From positions 62,001-126,000 of the forward strand of contig NZ_JBDSQX010000136.1 of NCBI RefSeq assembly GCF_039929605.1: a stretch of 64,000 bases of DNA. Reading direction: 5' to 3'. Below the pieces are notes generated by a model that searched no databases, was not told where the DNA came from, and saw only the letters and a list, made by a program, of their open reading frames with translations. Source of the DNA: Pelomonas sp039929605. GTDB taxonomy: Bacteria; Pseudomonadota; Gammaproteobacteria; Burkholderiales; Burkholderiaceae_C. This document shows, piece after piece, positions 16,457 to 24,132 of this stretch. Position 1 is the stretch's first letter. Each line of letters starts with the position of its first letter. The position numbers were made by a program, and so were the translations under genes.

Positions 16457-17000
16457 GCGTGACGAGGTCGCGCAGCAGCAGGCTGATGTTGGCCCGCAGC
16501 GCGCGCTCGTTGGCGATGCGCAGTCGCTCGGACGGCGACACGAGGGCGTCGCCGAGGCTGGCCTCTTCGGTGTTGGCAATGCGGCGCTGGTAGACGATCT
16601 TGCCGCTGGCCTTGTCCACCAGCGTGTAGCGCACCGCCGTGCCCACCGTCACGCCCATGACCGGCACGAGGGGTTGCTGCAGTTGCAGCAGCTCGGCCTG
16701 CAGCTCGAAGCGCGCGGCGGGCTCGGGCGAGGCGGGCCGCATGCCCACGGCGTAGAGCGATTCGTCCAGCGCCTGCTGCAGGGTCACGGCGCTGACCCGA
16801 GAGCCCCACCAGCGCCCCGTCGCCTCACCGCCCTGAACGGGGGCAAGGGCGACCTGGCGTTGCAGCGATTCCGGCACCCAGCCACGCACCTGCAGCGCCT
16901 CGGCCTGGGTAATGGCCATCGGCAGCGGCTGGCTGGGCGTGCCGCAGCCGGCCAGCACAGAGGCCAGCAGGGCAGCACAGATGAGGGCGAGGCGTGACAT
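16446..17000 (-). CDS. Putative lipoprotein
   Basis: A 184-residue exported lipoprotein. The signal ends in a lipobox (SVLAGCG, Cys at about 19), so the mature protein should be lipidated. The body has one segment of strong pattern, VTLQQALDESLYAVGM, then an Ala/Leu-rich strand-helix area and a VRYTLVDKASGKIVYQRRI stretch; together these look like an envelope lipoprotein of unknown role. I do not know a function. The 3' end overlaps the MFS gene by 11 bp in convergent orientation. The start at 17000 is preceded by TAGCAT 9 nt upstream on its own strand and no clear Shine-Dalgarno. Confidence 0.82.
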   Translation of the reverse strand: MSRLALICAALLASVLAGCGTPSQPLPMAITQAEALQVRGWVPESLQRQVALAPVQGGEATGRWWGSRVSAVTLQQALDESLYAVGMRPASPEPAARFELQAELLQLQQPLVPVMGVTVGTAVRYTLVDKASGKIVYQRRIANTEEASLGDALVSPSERLRIANERALRANISLLLRDLVTLRP

Positions 17001-17105
17001 GGGTGGGCCATGCTAGGGCGAAGCGGCCACGCCGGTGCGCGCAAATGAGGCCGGGAGGCCGGGCTTTTCGGCGCTCCGCCGTCACGTCGAATCAAGGCGG
17101 CCTAT

Positions 17106-17523
17106 ATGAGCCCGTGGAAGAGCTACCTGCTCAACGCCAAGCTGATGCCGCTGTGCGCCAGCGTCGTCGAGATCGCCAAGGCGACCGCGCCCAAGGCCTG
17201 GTCGGGCGACCTGGACTCGCTGGGCCTGGACCTGCTCGTCACGCACTGCTGGGGCGCCATCTACGAACAGGCCGACTACACGGCGCCGCACAACCCATTG
17301 GCCGGCCGACCTGAGCTGCGTCGTCTACCTGGAAGCTGAAGCAGGCTGCGCGCCGCCGGTGTTCTCCAAGACCAGCGCCTACCAGCCGAGGCCGGCCACG
17401 CTGATCGTGTTTCCCAGCGTGACGATGCACGAGGTGCCGGCGACGCCGGGGCGGCGCGTTGTCGTGGCCATGAGCCAGTTCAAGCAGCTGGGGCTGGATC
17501 CGGCGGCACCGGCGGCAGGCTGA
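17106..17523 (+). pseudogene. 2OG-Fe(II) oxygenase-like gene with a single-base frameshift
   Basis: The first frame (from 17106) ends early at 17339, but the family resemblance continues in the next frame to a TGA at 17521. The join is at a CCC run, 17294-17296: removing one C restores PHNHWPADLSCVVYLEA. The repaired product would be 138 residues. It then carries the expected iron ligands (His-x-His in PHNHW and a distal His in FPSVTMHEV) and the 2-oxoglutarate Arg in GRRVVVAMS, as in the small putative 2OG-Fe(II) oxygenase family. The 3' end overlaps the histidine kinase gene by 44 bp, on the opposite strand. Either a recent mutation or a sequencing error; the rest of the frame is well preserved. 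Confidence 0.75.
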
Positions 17524-18892
17524 GCCGCGCTCTCAGGCCGGTCTGACCCGGGCCGCCGTGGGCGTCCAGCAACTCGAGTCGGCCGCCGTGGCGCGCCGCG
17601 ATGTCGGCCGCGATGGCCAGGCCCAGGCCGCTGCCCGTGCCGGCGGCCTTGCCGCCGCGGCGAAAGCGCAGCATCGCCGCAGCCCGCTCCGCCAGCGGGA
17701 TGCCGGGGCCGTTGTCCTCGACTTCCAGCCAGGGCCCATCGGCCGAAGCGCCGCAGCGCACCGTGATGCGCGCACCGGCGCCGGCATAGCTGACAGCGTT
17801 GTGGATGAGGTTCTCCAGCAGCTCGCGCAGCAGGAAGGAGTGGCCCAGGCACCGCGCCTCGGCGAGTTCGAAGCCGAGGTCCACGCCTGAGGGCAGCGCG
17901 CGGTGTGCCCAGTCCTGGCCGCTTTCGGTGGCGATGTCGCGCAGGTCGAGCGCAAAGCCGACATCGACGCTGCGGTCCTCCGCGCGGGCCAGCGACAGCA
18001 GCTGCTGGGCCAGGCGCGCGCTGCGCACGACGCGCTGGCGCAGCCGCTCCAGCAGTGGCTCCATGCGTTGGTCGTGCGGCTCCAGCATGGCCAGCTCGAT
18101 CTCGGTCTGCAGCGAGGTCAGCGGCGTGCGCAGCTGGTGGGCCGCGTCGGCCAGGAACTCGCGCTGCGCGCCGGCCGCGCGGTCCAGTCGCTCGAACAGG
18201 CGGTTGAAGGCCGCCTGCAGCGGCACCAGCTCACGCGGCAGGCGCGCCGTCAGCGGCGTGAGGCGATGCAGGTCGCGGCGCTCCAGCTCGGCGCTCAGGC
18301 CAGTCAGCGGCGTCAGCCCCTGGCGCACCGCCCACCAGCCGGCCAGCGCCAGCAGCAAGGCCAGCGTGAGGCCGTTCAGCGCGACATAGGTGGCGATCTC
18401 GCGCTGCAACGCGTCGCGCTTGTGCAGCGTCTCGGCCACCAGCACCTGGCAGATGCCGCCGCCGCCGTTGCCGCAATCCCGGCCCAGCTGCACCAGGCGC
18501 AGCTCGCGGCCACGCAGGCGCACATCGCCGTAATGGGCGCTGCCCGCCGGCTGCGGCTTGGGCCGGGGCTGCAGCTCGGTCAGGCCGGCATCGCCCTGCA
18601 TCACCTCGCCGCGCGGGCCCAGCACGAGGTAGAAGACGTCGTCCTGGCGGTCGAAGCGCAGCGCGCGGTCCATGGTGGCGCTGATGTCGATGCGCGGCTC
18701 GCCGCTGCGCAGGTCGATCTGGCCGACCAGCGTCAGCGCGGTGTCTTCCAGGCCTTCGTCCAGCCAGCTCTGGGCGCTGCTCTGCACCTGCTGGTAGAGC
18801 GCCATGCCCAGCACCGGCAGCACCACCAGCAGCGGCAGCATCAGCCAGCCGAACAGCCGGCGCTGCAGGCTGGAGCGCGAGCCTTCAGCCAC
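17480..18892 (-). CDS. Sensor histidine kinase (QseC/PmrB-like)
   Basis: A 470-residue membrane histidine kinase. Two membrane helices (about 12-35 and 165-185) flank a ~130-residue periplasmic sensor region of the type found in the QseC/PmrB/TctE group. A HAMP-like linker leads to the phosphoacceptor site FLADAAHQLRTPLTSLQ (His near 245). The ATPase domain shows the N box (ELLENLIHNAVSYA), G1 (VEDNGPGIP) and G2 (GTGSGLGLAIA). Its partner is the response regulator at 19070-19738, upstream on the same strand, but 177 bp holding repeat copy B separate them. The 3' end overlaps the broken oxygenase gene. Signal sensed is unknown. Confidence 0.93.
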   Translation of the reverse strand: MAEGSRSSLQRRLFGWLMLPLLVVLPVLGMALYQQVQSSAQSWLDEGLEDTALTLVGQIDLRSGEPRIDISATMDRALRFDRQDDVFYLVLGPRGEVMQGDAGLTELQPRPKPQPAGSAHYGDVRLRGRELRLVQLGRDCGNGGGGICQVLVAETLHKRDALQREIATYVALNGLTLALLLALAGWWAVRQGLTPLTGLSAELERRDLHRLTPLTARLPRELVPLQAAFNRLFERLDRAAGAQREFLADAAHQLRTPLTSLQTEIELAMLEPHDQRMEPLLERLRQRVVRSARLAQQLLSLARAEDRSVDVGFALDLRDIATESGQDWAHRALPSGVDLGFELAEARCLGHSFLLRELLENLIHNAVSYAGAGARITVRCGASADGPWLEVEDNGPGIPLAERAAAMLRFRRGGKAAGTGSGLGLAIAADIAARHGGRLELLDAHGGPGQTGLRARLSLPPVPPDPAPAA

Positions 18893-18917
18893 GCTCAGTT
18901 GCCTACGGGGTCAAAAC

Positions 18918-19069
18918 GTTGGGCTTTGGGGCCGAGCGCCGGGCCGCTCCCAAGCCGGCCCGGTAGCCGATGTGCTTGCGGCCCGATGCCGCAAGCATCG
19001 GCGCCCCCTCGGGGGGCCGGCCAGAATCGCCCGCGTACAGCGGTGCGAGGCTGGGCGAGGGGCGCCATT
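18918..19069 (-). repeat. Post-stop structured intergenic repeat, copy B
   Basis: Third copy of the element. It begins next to the stop of the response regulator and ends before the start of its kinase, so it lies inside the two-component operon. The central hairpin reads GCCGATG, GCTTGCGGC / GCCGCAAGC, ATCGGC: compared with copy A the outer stem changed on both sides (GGC/GCC to GCC/GGC), which keeps pairing intact. The distal block GGGCCGAGCGCCGGGCCGCT is nearly identical to copy A. Confidence 0.75.
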
Positions 19070-19738
19070 TCAACCTATCTCTTCGAGCAGATAGCCGAGC
19101 CCGCGCACCGTGCGCAGCTGCACGCCGCCCGGCTCGATCTTGGCGCGCAGGCGCGACAGGCAGACCTCGATGGCGTTGTCGCTGACGCCCTGGTCCCAGG
19201 CATTGCTGGCCAGCGCGATGTGCTCCTTGGGCACGACCTTGCCGGCACGCGCCATCAGGAAGCCGAGCACGTCCCACTCGCGGGCGGAGAGCGCCAGCGG
19301 CTCTTCCTCGATGTAGGCGCGGCGCGCCTCCTGGTCGATGCGCAGGCGGGCGAGCTGCAACTGGTTGCTGGTGCGCGCCTGGCTGCGGCGCACGAGGGCG
19401 CGGGCACGGGCGACGAGTTCGGTCAGCGCGAAGGGCTTGACGAGGTAGTCGTCGGCCCCGCCCTCCAGGCCGCGCACACGGTCCTCGACGGCGTCACGCG
19501 CGGTCAGGATGAGCACCGGCACGGGCAGACCTTCGGCTCGCACGCGGCGCAGCGTCTCAAAGCCGTCGATGCCGGCCAGGCCGATGTCGAGGATGAGCAG
19601 GTCGTAGGCGTCTTCCTTCAACGAGCGCGGCACGGGCTCGCCGCGGGCCGTGCAGTCCACGACCCAGCCCTGCGAACGCAGCGCCCGAGCGGTGGTTTCG
19701 ACCAGTTGTTCGTCGTCTTCGACAAGCAGGATGCGCAT
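19070..19738 (-). CDS. OmpR/PhoB-family response regulator
   Basis: A 222-residue two-component regulator. The receiver domain (1-115) has the acidic pair (VEDDE), the phospho-Asp in LLILDIGLAGIDGFE near residue 51, the Thr in LILTARD and the Lys in DDYLVKPF near 103. A winged-helix DNA-binding domain follows (about 125-220), ending in the usual TVRGLGYLLEE. The frame is open upstream to 20065, but the ATG at 19738 starts precisely at the receiver strand (MRILLVEDDE). A CATACT hexamer ends 7 nt before it, a possible -10 of a leaderless message. The cognate kinase lies downstream, beyond repeat copy B. Confidence 0.95.
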   Translation of the reverse strand: MRILLVEDDEQLVETTARALRSQGWVVDCTARGEPVPRSLKEDAYDLLILDIGLAGIDGFETLRRVRAEGLPVPVLILTARDAVEDRVRGLEGGADDYLVKPFALTELVARARALVRRSQARTSNQLQLARLRIDQEARRAYIEEEPLALSAREWDVLGFLMARAGKVVPKEHIALASNAWDQGVSDNAIEVCLSRLRAKIEPGGVQLRTVRGLGYLLEEIG

Positions 19739-19886
19739 GGGGGGCAGTATGGCGCGAGACGCCTGCAGGCGCTGACGCAGGGCTGTCGCGCCACGACAGC
19801 CGGCGGCAAGGCGCGGGGCATGACGTCCGGCTTCAAGCGATGACCCGTCGCTATGCTGGCGCCACTTCTGACTTGGCCTCCTCACC

Positions 19887-22625
19887 ATGCGTCTGCCGCC
19901 CCGCCTTGCCGCCATCGCCCTCTTGCTGCCGCTACTGGCCGTGGCCGCGCCCGCCGGATCGCCTGCGCCGGTGCGCGAAGCCGAAGGCGTCAGCGAGTAC
20001 CGCCTGGCCAACGGCCTGCAGGTGCTGCTGATCCCCGACGCCACCAAGCCCACCGTCACCGTCAACGTGACCTACCGCGTCGGCAGCCGCCACGAGGGCA
20101 ACGGCGAAACCGGCATGGCCCACCTGCTTGAGCATCTGGTCTTCAAGACGACCGCCAAGTTCGCCAACGTCGGCGCCGAGCTGTCCAAGCGGGGCATGCA
20201 GTTCAACGGCTCGACCAATGCCGACCGCACCAACTACTTCGAGACCTTCCCCGCCGACCCCGCGCAGCTGAGCTGGGCGTTGGCGATGGAGGCCGACCGC
20301 ATGACCGGCTCCAAGGTGTTGAAGAGCGACCTCGACACCGAGATGAGCGTGGTGCGCAACGAGATGGAGGCCGGCGAGAACAACGCCCTCGGCATCCTCA
20401 TCCAGCGCACCCAGGCCGCGGCCTACCAGTGGCACGCCTACGGCCGCAGCACCATCGGCGCGCGCTCCGACGTGGAGCATGTCGACATCCCCAGCCTGCA
20501 GGCCTTCTACAAGCGCCACTACCAGCCCGACAACGCGACGCTGATCGTTGCCGGCGCGTTTGACGCCAAGCGCACCTTGGCTGAGATCGCGCGCGTGTTC
20601 GGCGCCCTGCCCAAGCCCGCGCGCCTGCTGCCGCCGACCTACACCGTCGAGCCCGTGCAGGAGGGTGAGCGCCTGGTGACGGTGCGCCGCGTCAGCGCCA
20701 TGCAGGGTGTGTTTGCGAGCTATCACATCCCGCCGCTGACCCACCCCGATTTCGCGGCCTTCGAGGTCGCCGTCACGGCGCTGGCCGACACGCCTAGCGG
20801 CCGCCTGCACAAGCGCGCCGTGGAGCCCGGCCTCGCGGCCCAGACCTTTGGCTGGTCGGGCCGCAACGCCGAGCCGGGCCTGCTCAACTTCGGCCTGGTG
20901 CTGAAGTCCGACAACGACGTGGACCGCGCTCAAGCGCTGCTGGCCGACACCGTCGAGAGCCTCGCCAAGGAGCCCATCACCACCGTGGAACTGCAGCGCG
21001 CCCAGGCCCAGTGGGCCAAGAATTTCGACGAGCTGATGGCCAGCCCGCAGCAGCTGTGCGTGACGCTGTCCGAGACCATCGCGGCCGGCGACTGGCGCCT
21101 GCTGTTCCTGCTGCGCAATCGCATTGAGGCTGCCACGGTGGACAGCGTCAACGCGACGCTGCGCCAATGGCTGCTGCCCAGCAACCGCACGCTGGGCCGC
21201 CTCTACGCCACGGCCGCGCCCGAGCGCACGCCGCTGGCCCTGCCCATGGCTGCGGCCGACGCGCTGAAGGGCTACGTGCCCAAGGCCGCCGTCGCGGCCG
21301 GTGAGGTGTTCGACACCAGCCCCGCCAACATCGACCGCCGCACCCAGCGCTTTCAGCTCTCCAACGGCCTGCGTGTGGCACTGCTGCCGAAGCGCTCGCG
21401 CGGCGAGACGGTGGACATCGCGCTCAAACTTCACTACGGCAGCGTGGACAGCCTGCGCGGCAAGCGCACCGAGGCCAACCTCATCGGCGAGGCGCTGCAG
21501 CTGGGCAGCAAACAGCACACGCGGGCGCAGATCGCCGACAGCTTCGACAAGCTCAAGAGCCGCCTGGCCGTCAACAGCAGCGCCACCGGCGGCACGAATG
21601 CCACGCTGAGCAGCCGCCGCCCGCAGCTGGCCGAGGCCCTCGCGCTGATGGCCGAGGTGCTGAAAGAACCGAGCTTCCCGCCCACCGAGGTCGAGCAGCT
21701 GGTGCGCCAGCAGATCGCCGGCGCGGAAGAGGCCGCCCAGCAGCCGCAGGCCGTGGCCTCGCAAGCCTTGCAGCGCGCGCTGGCTGCGGCCTATCCGACC
21801 GATGACCCGCGCTACTTCGCCAGCTTCCCCGACTACATCGCGTCGCTGAAAACGGTGACACCGGAGAAGCTGCAGATCTTCCACCGCGAGCTGCTTGGCG
21901 CCTCGCATGGTGAGCTGGTGCTGGTGGGAGATTTCGACCCCGCCGAGGTCAAGCCGCTGGTCGAGCGCCTGTTCGGCAACTGGACGGCACCGCAGGCCTA
22001 CGCCCGCCTGCCGCAGCCGCTGCCCGCCGTGCAAAGCCTCAAGCTCAACGAGACGCTGAAGGACAAGGCCAACGCCATGGTCTTCGGCGGCCTGCTGCTG
22101 CCGATGAACGACGACCACGCCGACCACGCGGCGCTGCGCATCGCCGCCCATGTGCTGGGCGCCAGCGGCTTCGATTCGCGACTGCTGACGCGGCTGCGCC
22201 AGAAGGAAGGCGTGTCCTACGGCGCTGGCGCCTGGTTGAACGCCTCCAGCTTCGAACCCAACGCACAGCTCGGCGTGGCCGCCATCTTCGCGCCCGAGAA
22301 CCGCGCCCGCGTCGAGGCGGCGCTGAACGACGAACTCGCCCGCTTCGTGCGCGACGGCATCACACAGGCCGAGCTGGACACCGCCAAGCGCGCGATGAAG
22401 GCCCAGAGCGACACCTGGCGCAGCGATGACAGCGCCGTGGCAGGCGCCATCGCCGGCCACCTGGAACTCGGCCGCCAGTTCAAGTGGAACGCCGACCTCG
22501 ACGCACGCGGCGAGGCGCTGACGCTTGGCGAGGTGAATGCGGCGATCAAACGCTGGATAGACCCAGCCAAGGCCAACTGGTCGTGGGCGGGGGATTTCGA
22601 CAAGAAGGCCGCGGCCGCGAAGTGA
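19887..22625 (+). CDS. M16 family zinc metallopeptidase (insulinase/pitrilysin type)
   Basis: A 912-residue exported protease. A signal peptide covers roughly residues 1-21 (ALLLPLLAVAAPA). The N-terminal M16 half has the inverted zinc motif HLLEH at residues 79-83 and the distal Glu region in NEMEAGEN near 160; the C-terminal half (from about 480: FQLSNGLRVALLPKRSRGE) has the M16 fold but no HxxEH, as expected for the non-catalytic half. M16 enzymes degrade small peptides inside a clamshell chamber, here probably in the periplasm. The start at 19887 gives the signal peptide. It is divergent from the response regulator, with 148 bp between. Confidence 0.95.
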   Translation: MRLPPRLAAIALLLPLLAVAAPAGSPAPVREAEGVSEYRLANGLQVLLIPDATKPTVTVNVTYRVGSRHEGNGETGMAHLLEHLVFKTTAKFANVGAELSKRGMQFNGSTNADRTNYFETFPADPAQLSWALAMEADRMTGSKVLKSDLDTEMSVVRNEMEAGENNALGILIQRTQAAAYQWHAYGRSTIGARSDVEHVDIPSLQAFYKRHYQPDNATLIVAGAFDAKRTLAEIARVFGALPKPARLLPPTYTVEPVQEGERLVTVRRVSAMQGVFASYHIPPLTHPDFAAFEVAVTALADTPSGRLHKRAVEPGLAAQTFGWSGRNAEPGLLNFGLVLKSDNDVDRAQALLADTVESLAKEPITTVELQRAQAQWAKNFDELMASPQQLCVTLSETIAAGDWRLLFLLRNRIEAATVDSVNATLRQWLLPSNRTLGRLYATAAPERTPLALPMAAADALKGYVPKAAVAAGEVFDTSPANIDRRTQRFQLSNGLRVALLPKRSRGETVDIALKLHYGSVDSLRGKRTEANLIGEALQLGSKQHTRAQIADSFDKLKSRLAVNSSATGGTNATLSSRRPQLAEALALMAEVLKEPSFPPTEVEQLVRQQIAGAEEAAQQPQAVASQALQRALAAAYPTDDPRYFASFPDYIASLKTVTPEKLQIFHRELLGASHGELVLVGDFDPAEVKPLVERLFGNWTAPQAYARLPQPLPAVQSLKLNETLKDKANAMVFGGLLLPMNDDHADHAALRIAAHVLGASGFDSRLLTRLRQKEGVSYGAGAWLNASSFEPNAQLGVAAIFAPENRARVEAALNDELARFVRDGITQAELDTAKRAMKAQSDTWRSDDSAVAGAIAGHLELGRQFKWNADLDARGEALTLGEVNAAIKRWIDPAKANWSWAGDFDKKAAAAK

Positions 22626-22641
22626 ACCGGCCGGCAGCGGC

Positions 22642-23013
22642 CTAAGCGCCGCTGCCGAAGGCCTTCAGGGATTGCCTGAGCTTCTTGCGCCCATCGCTGT
22701 TGGTCCCGCGATAGGTCTTCAGCGCCAGCGCCAGGAACTGCTGCTCGGCGGGCGTCAGGCCCGTAGGCTCGCGCTCCTCGTCGAGCCAGCCGGCGGGCCT
22801 GTCGCAGTGGTGCTCGATCTGGCGCGCCAGCTTGTCGCCGAGGGGCCGGGCGCCGCTCTTGGCCATGGACCACGTCGCGCCGCTGACATCGATGCGCGCT
22901 GCCCACGCGGCCTCCAGGCCCTTGGGCGGATCGCCCGCAGTGATGCGCTCTTCGACGAAGGTCTGGAAGAGCGCCAGGGCGTTGAGACGGCGGATGGTGG
23001 CGGGGCTGGACAC
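22642..23013 (-). CDS. Small helix-turn-helix-like protein (phage-repressor type), hypothetical
   Basis: A 123-residue protein, all-alpha by composition. The middle (about 30-78) resembles the DNA-binding part of a Cro/C1-type repressor: a helix (FQTFVEERITAG), then ARIDVSGATWSMAKSGARPL with the glycine-centred turn, then GDKLARQIEHHC, GWLDEE. The tail (LTPAEQQFLALALKTYRG) is a second helical block. I do not know a named family. It is convergent with the M16 protease, 16 bp apart. A 17-bp palindrome lies 20 bp before its start, as expected of an autoregulated repressor. Its position at the border of the tRNA-like island may be significant. Confidence 0.65.
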   Translation of the reverse strand: MSSPATIRRLNALALFQTFVEERITAGDPPKGLEAAWAARIDVSGATWSMAKSGARPLGDKLARQIEHHCDRPAGWLDEEREPTGLTPAEQQFLALALKTYRGTNSDGRKKLRQSLKAFGSGA

Positions 23014-23032
23014 GCTGCAGAGGTGGGGGCTT

Positions 23033-23049
23033 AGTGTTGTTAAAACACT
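23033..23049. promoter_or_regulatory. 17-bp palindrome, candidate operator of the HTH-like gene
   Basis: AGTGTT and AACACT form a perfect 6-bp inverted repeat around GTTAA. It is 20 bp upstream of the start at 23013, inside an AT-rich patch that is rare here. A dimeric repressor site for the adjacent gene is the simplest reading; no experiment supports it. Confidence 0.45.
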
Positions 23050-23178
23050 TCACACGCATTCTAGGTGGCACGCCGCGCTTGACCAAGGCGTGAACAGTTT
23101 TCACAATGCAGGGATTCGCTCAACGCCGTTGGGCAACCCAACAACCCCAACCCGACCGAACCGCTTTCGTACCTCGCC

Positions 23179-23358
23179 ATGAACCGCCACCTTTTCAACG
23201 TCATCGCATACCCCGGCTCAACGAGCCGGCGCGATGGCGCCTGGATGGCGCTGGTCGAGGGACCGAAAGCAGAGGGCTCGCAACCCCAGGTCGCCTATGC
23301 CCACGACTGCGGTCGTGATCGTGATGACACCCACACATCGGGAGAAGGTCCCGGCTGA
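23179..23358 (+). CDS. Small hypothetical ORF (59 aa)
   Basis: An ATG at 23179 opens a 59-codon frame (MNRHLFNVIAYPGSTSRR at the start, acidic and Gly-rich at the end) that finishes at 23358. A rho-independent terminator follows within 25 bp, which supports a transcription unit ending here. There is no clear Shine-Dalgarno and no family I recognise. Composition is hydrophilic after residue 12, with no membrane segment. A hairpin (CACGAC / GTCGTG) overlaps its second half, so the stretch could equally be a non-coding RNA that precedes the terminator. Confidence 0.35.
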   Translation: MNRHLFNVIAYPGSTSRRDGAWMALVEGPKAEGSQPQVAYAHDCGRDRDDTHTSGEGPG

Positions 23359-23381
23359 CGCCGCCCTTCCACGCTCTTCTG

Positions 23382-23420
23382 AGGCCCGGTATCCGCAAGG
23401 AACCGGGCCTTTTGTTTTTT
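23382..23420 (+). terminator. Rho-independent terminator
   Basis: A 9-bp perfect stem (AGGCCCGGT / ACCGGGCCT) with an 11-nt loop is followed by TTTGTTTTTT. It closes a transcript that must come from the left, which argues for expression of the 23060-23380 stretch. Confidence 0.8.
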
Positions 23421-23539
23421 CGCTTTTCAACCGAACACCGTGCCGGGGCTGCCCTGGCGCCGCTGCGCACGCGCAGCGCCAGCTCTTTCACAACTCGCAT
23501 CGAGTGCCCGCCGACCACATCGGCGCGGCACTCAACACT

Positions 23540-23574
23540 GGCAGGCGCCGAGGCTCGTCCTCGGCTGCCCTGCC
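23540..23574 (+). other. Strong GC-rich hairpin upstream of the tRNA cluster
   Basis: GGCAGG pairs with CCTGCC outside a perfect GCCGAGG / CCTCGGC stem with a 5-nt loop. With a neighbouring hairpin near 23453-23480 and the dyad at 23653-23690, the 250 bp before the first tRNA holds no ORF but plenty of RNA structure. The strand of any transcript is assumed to be that of the tRNAs. Confidence 0.4.
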
Positions 23575-23652
23575 CCATCTCGGGTGTGCCCACGCACAAG
23601 CATCGGCCGGCCCGGTGTGCATGTGCGCTCGGGCGGCCGCCTGTCGCGTGCA

Positions 23653-23690
23653 GCGACGCATTGCTGGTTTGCGCAAACCAGTCGCGTCGC
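23653..23690. other. 38-bp two-part palindrome
   Basis: A perfect 18-bp inner palindrome (CTGGTTTGCGCAAACCAG, 23664-23681) is enclosed by GCGACGC and GCGTCGC arms. It lies 32 bp upstream of the first tRNA gene. It could be a protein-binding site or a stable RNA hairpin. No T-tract follows, so it is not a classic terminator. Confidence 0.5.
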
Positions 23691-23721
23691 GTGTGGACAC
23701 AGCCGAGATGGTTTTTCCTTT

Positions 23722-23799
23722 GCCTTGTTAGCTCAGTGGAGTGAGAGCGCCGGTCTACGAAACCGGAGGTCGGACGTTCGAGTCGTTCACAAGGCGCCA
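23722..23799 (+). tRNA. tRNA-Arg (ACG)
   Basis: A 78-nt cloverleaf with encoded CCA. Acceptor GCCTTGT / ACAAGGC pairs fully; D-arm GCTC / GAGC; anticodon stem CCGGT / ACCGG around loop CTACGAA, anticodon ACG; T-arm GGACG / CGTTC with one G-T pair and a normal TTCGAGT loop. It is structurally sound but sits in a cluster with aberrant tRNAs, next to an HNH nuclease, so it may not be the housekeeping copy. Confidence 0.85.
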
Positions 23800-23811
23800 A
23801 TCAACAGCAAT

Positions 23812-23886
23812 GCCCCGTTGGACTTCCGGTGAGGTCCTCGGCCCTTCAAGCCGAAGAGGCGGGTTCAACTCCCGCACGGGGTACCA
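23812..23886 (+). tRNA. tRNA-Glu-like (TTC) with C at position 33
   Basis: A 75-nt cloverleaf, encoded CCA included. Acceptor GCCCCGT / ACGGGGT (first pair G-T), D stem GACT / GGTC, anticodon stem TCGGC / GCCGA, T-arm GCGGG / CCCGC with loop TTCAACT. The anticodon loop is CCTTCAA, so the nearly invariant U33 is a C; anticodon would be TTC (Glu). The missing U33 should hinder normal decoding, which suggests decay or a non-translational role. Confidence 0.7.
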
Positions 23887-24000
23887 CTCCTTTTTACCCA
23901 GAAGCCTCTCGTTGAGCTCACGCCCCGAGAGGCGCAAACCGGCCGCAACGATTGGGCGGCGTCGGAACCCGTGACCGACAACCTTTCTGTCTTTACCCAT

Positions 24001-24076
24001 GTCGCCATAGCTCAGCTGGGAGAGCGCCGGTCTGTCGAACCGGAGGTCGCGGGATCGAAACCCGCTGGCGGCGCCA
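24001..24076 (+). tRNA. tRNA-Asp (GTC) with altered T-loop
   Basis: A 76-nt cloverleaf with encoded CCA. Acceptor GTCGCCA / TGGCGGC (one T-G), D-arm GCTC / GAGC, anticodon stem CCGGT / ACCGG with loop CTGTCGA, anticodon GTC. The T-arm GCGGG / CCCGC carries loop ATCGAAA, so T54 is replaced by A and the usual T54-A58 pair cannot form. The anticodon stem is the same as in the tRNA-Arg at 23722, hinting at a shared origin. Confidence 0.8.
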
Positions 24077-24132
24077 TTGCCTTCACCAGGAGAACGTCAT
24101 GAAGAAGCACACCACCCACAGCTTTCGAAACC

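Noticed and set aside
19932..22460. 842-codon minus-strand frame under the M16 protease
   Set aside because: Shadow of the M16 gene; low-complexity Gly/Arg/Val/Gln content and no motif.
23060..23080. Sigma-54-like promoter (TGGCACG...TTG) before the tRNA-like island
   Set aside because: The GG to G spacing is 12 rather than 10 nt, so it does not fit a sigma-54 site.
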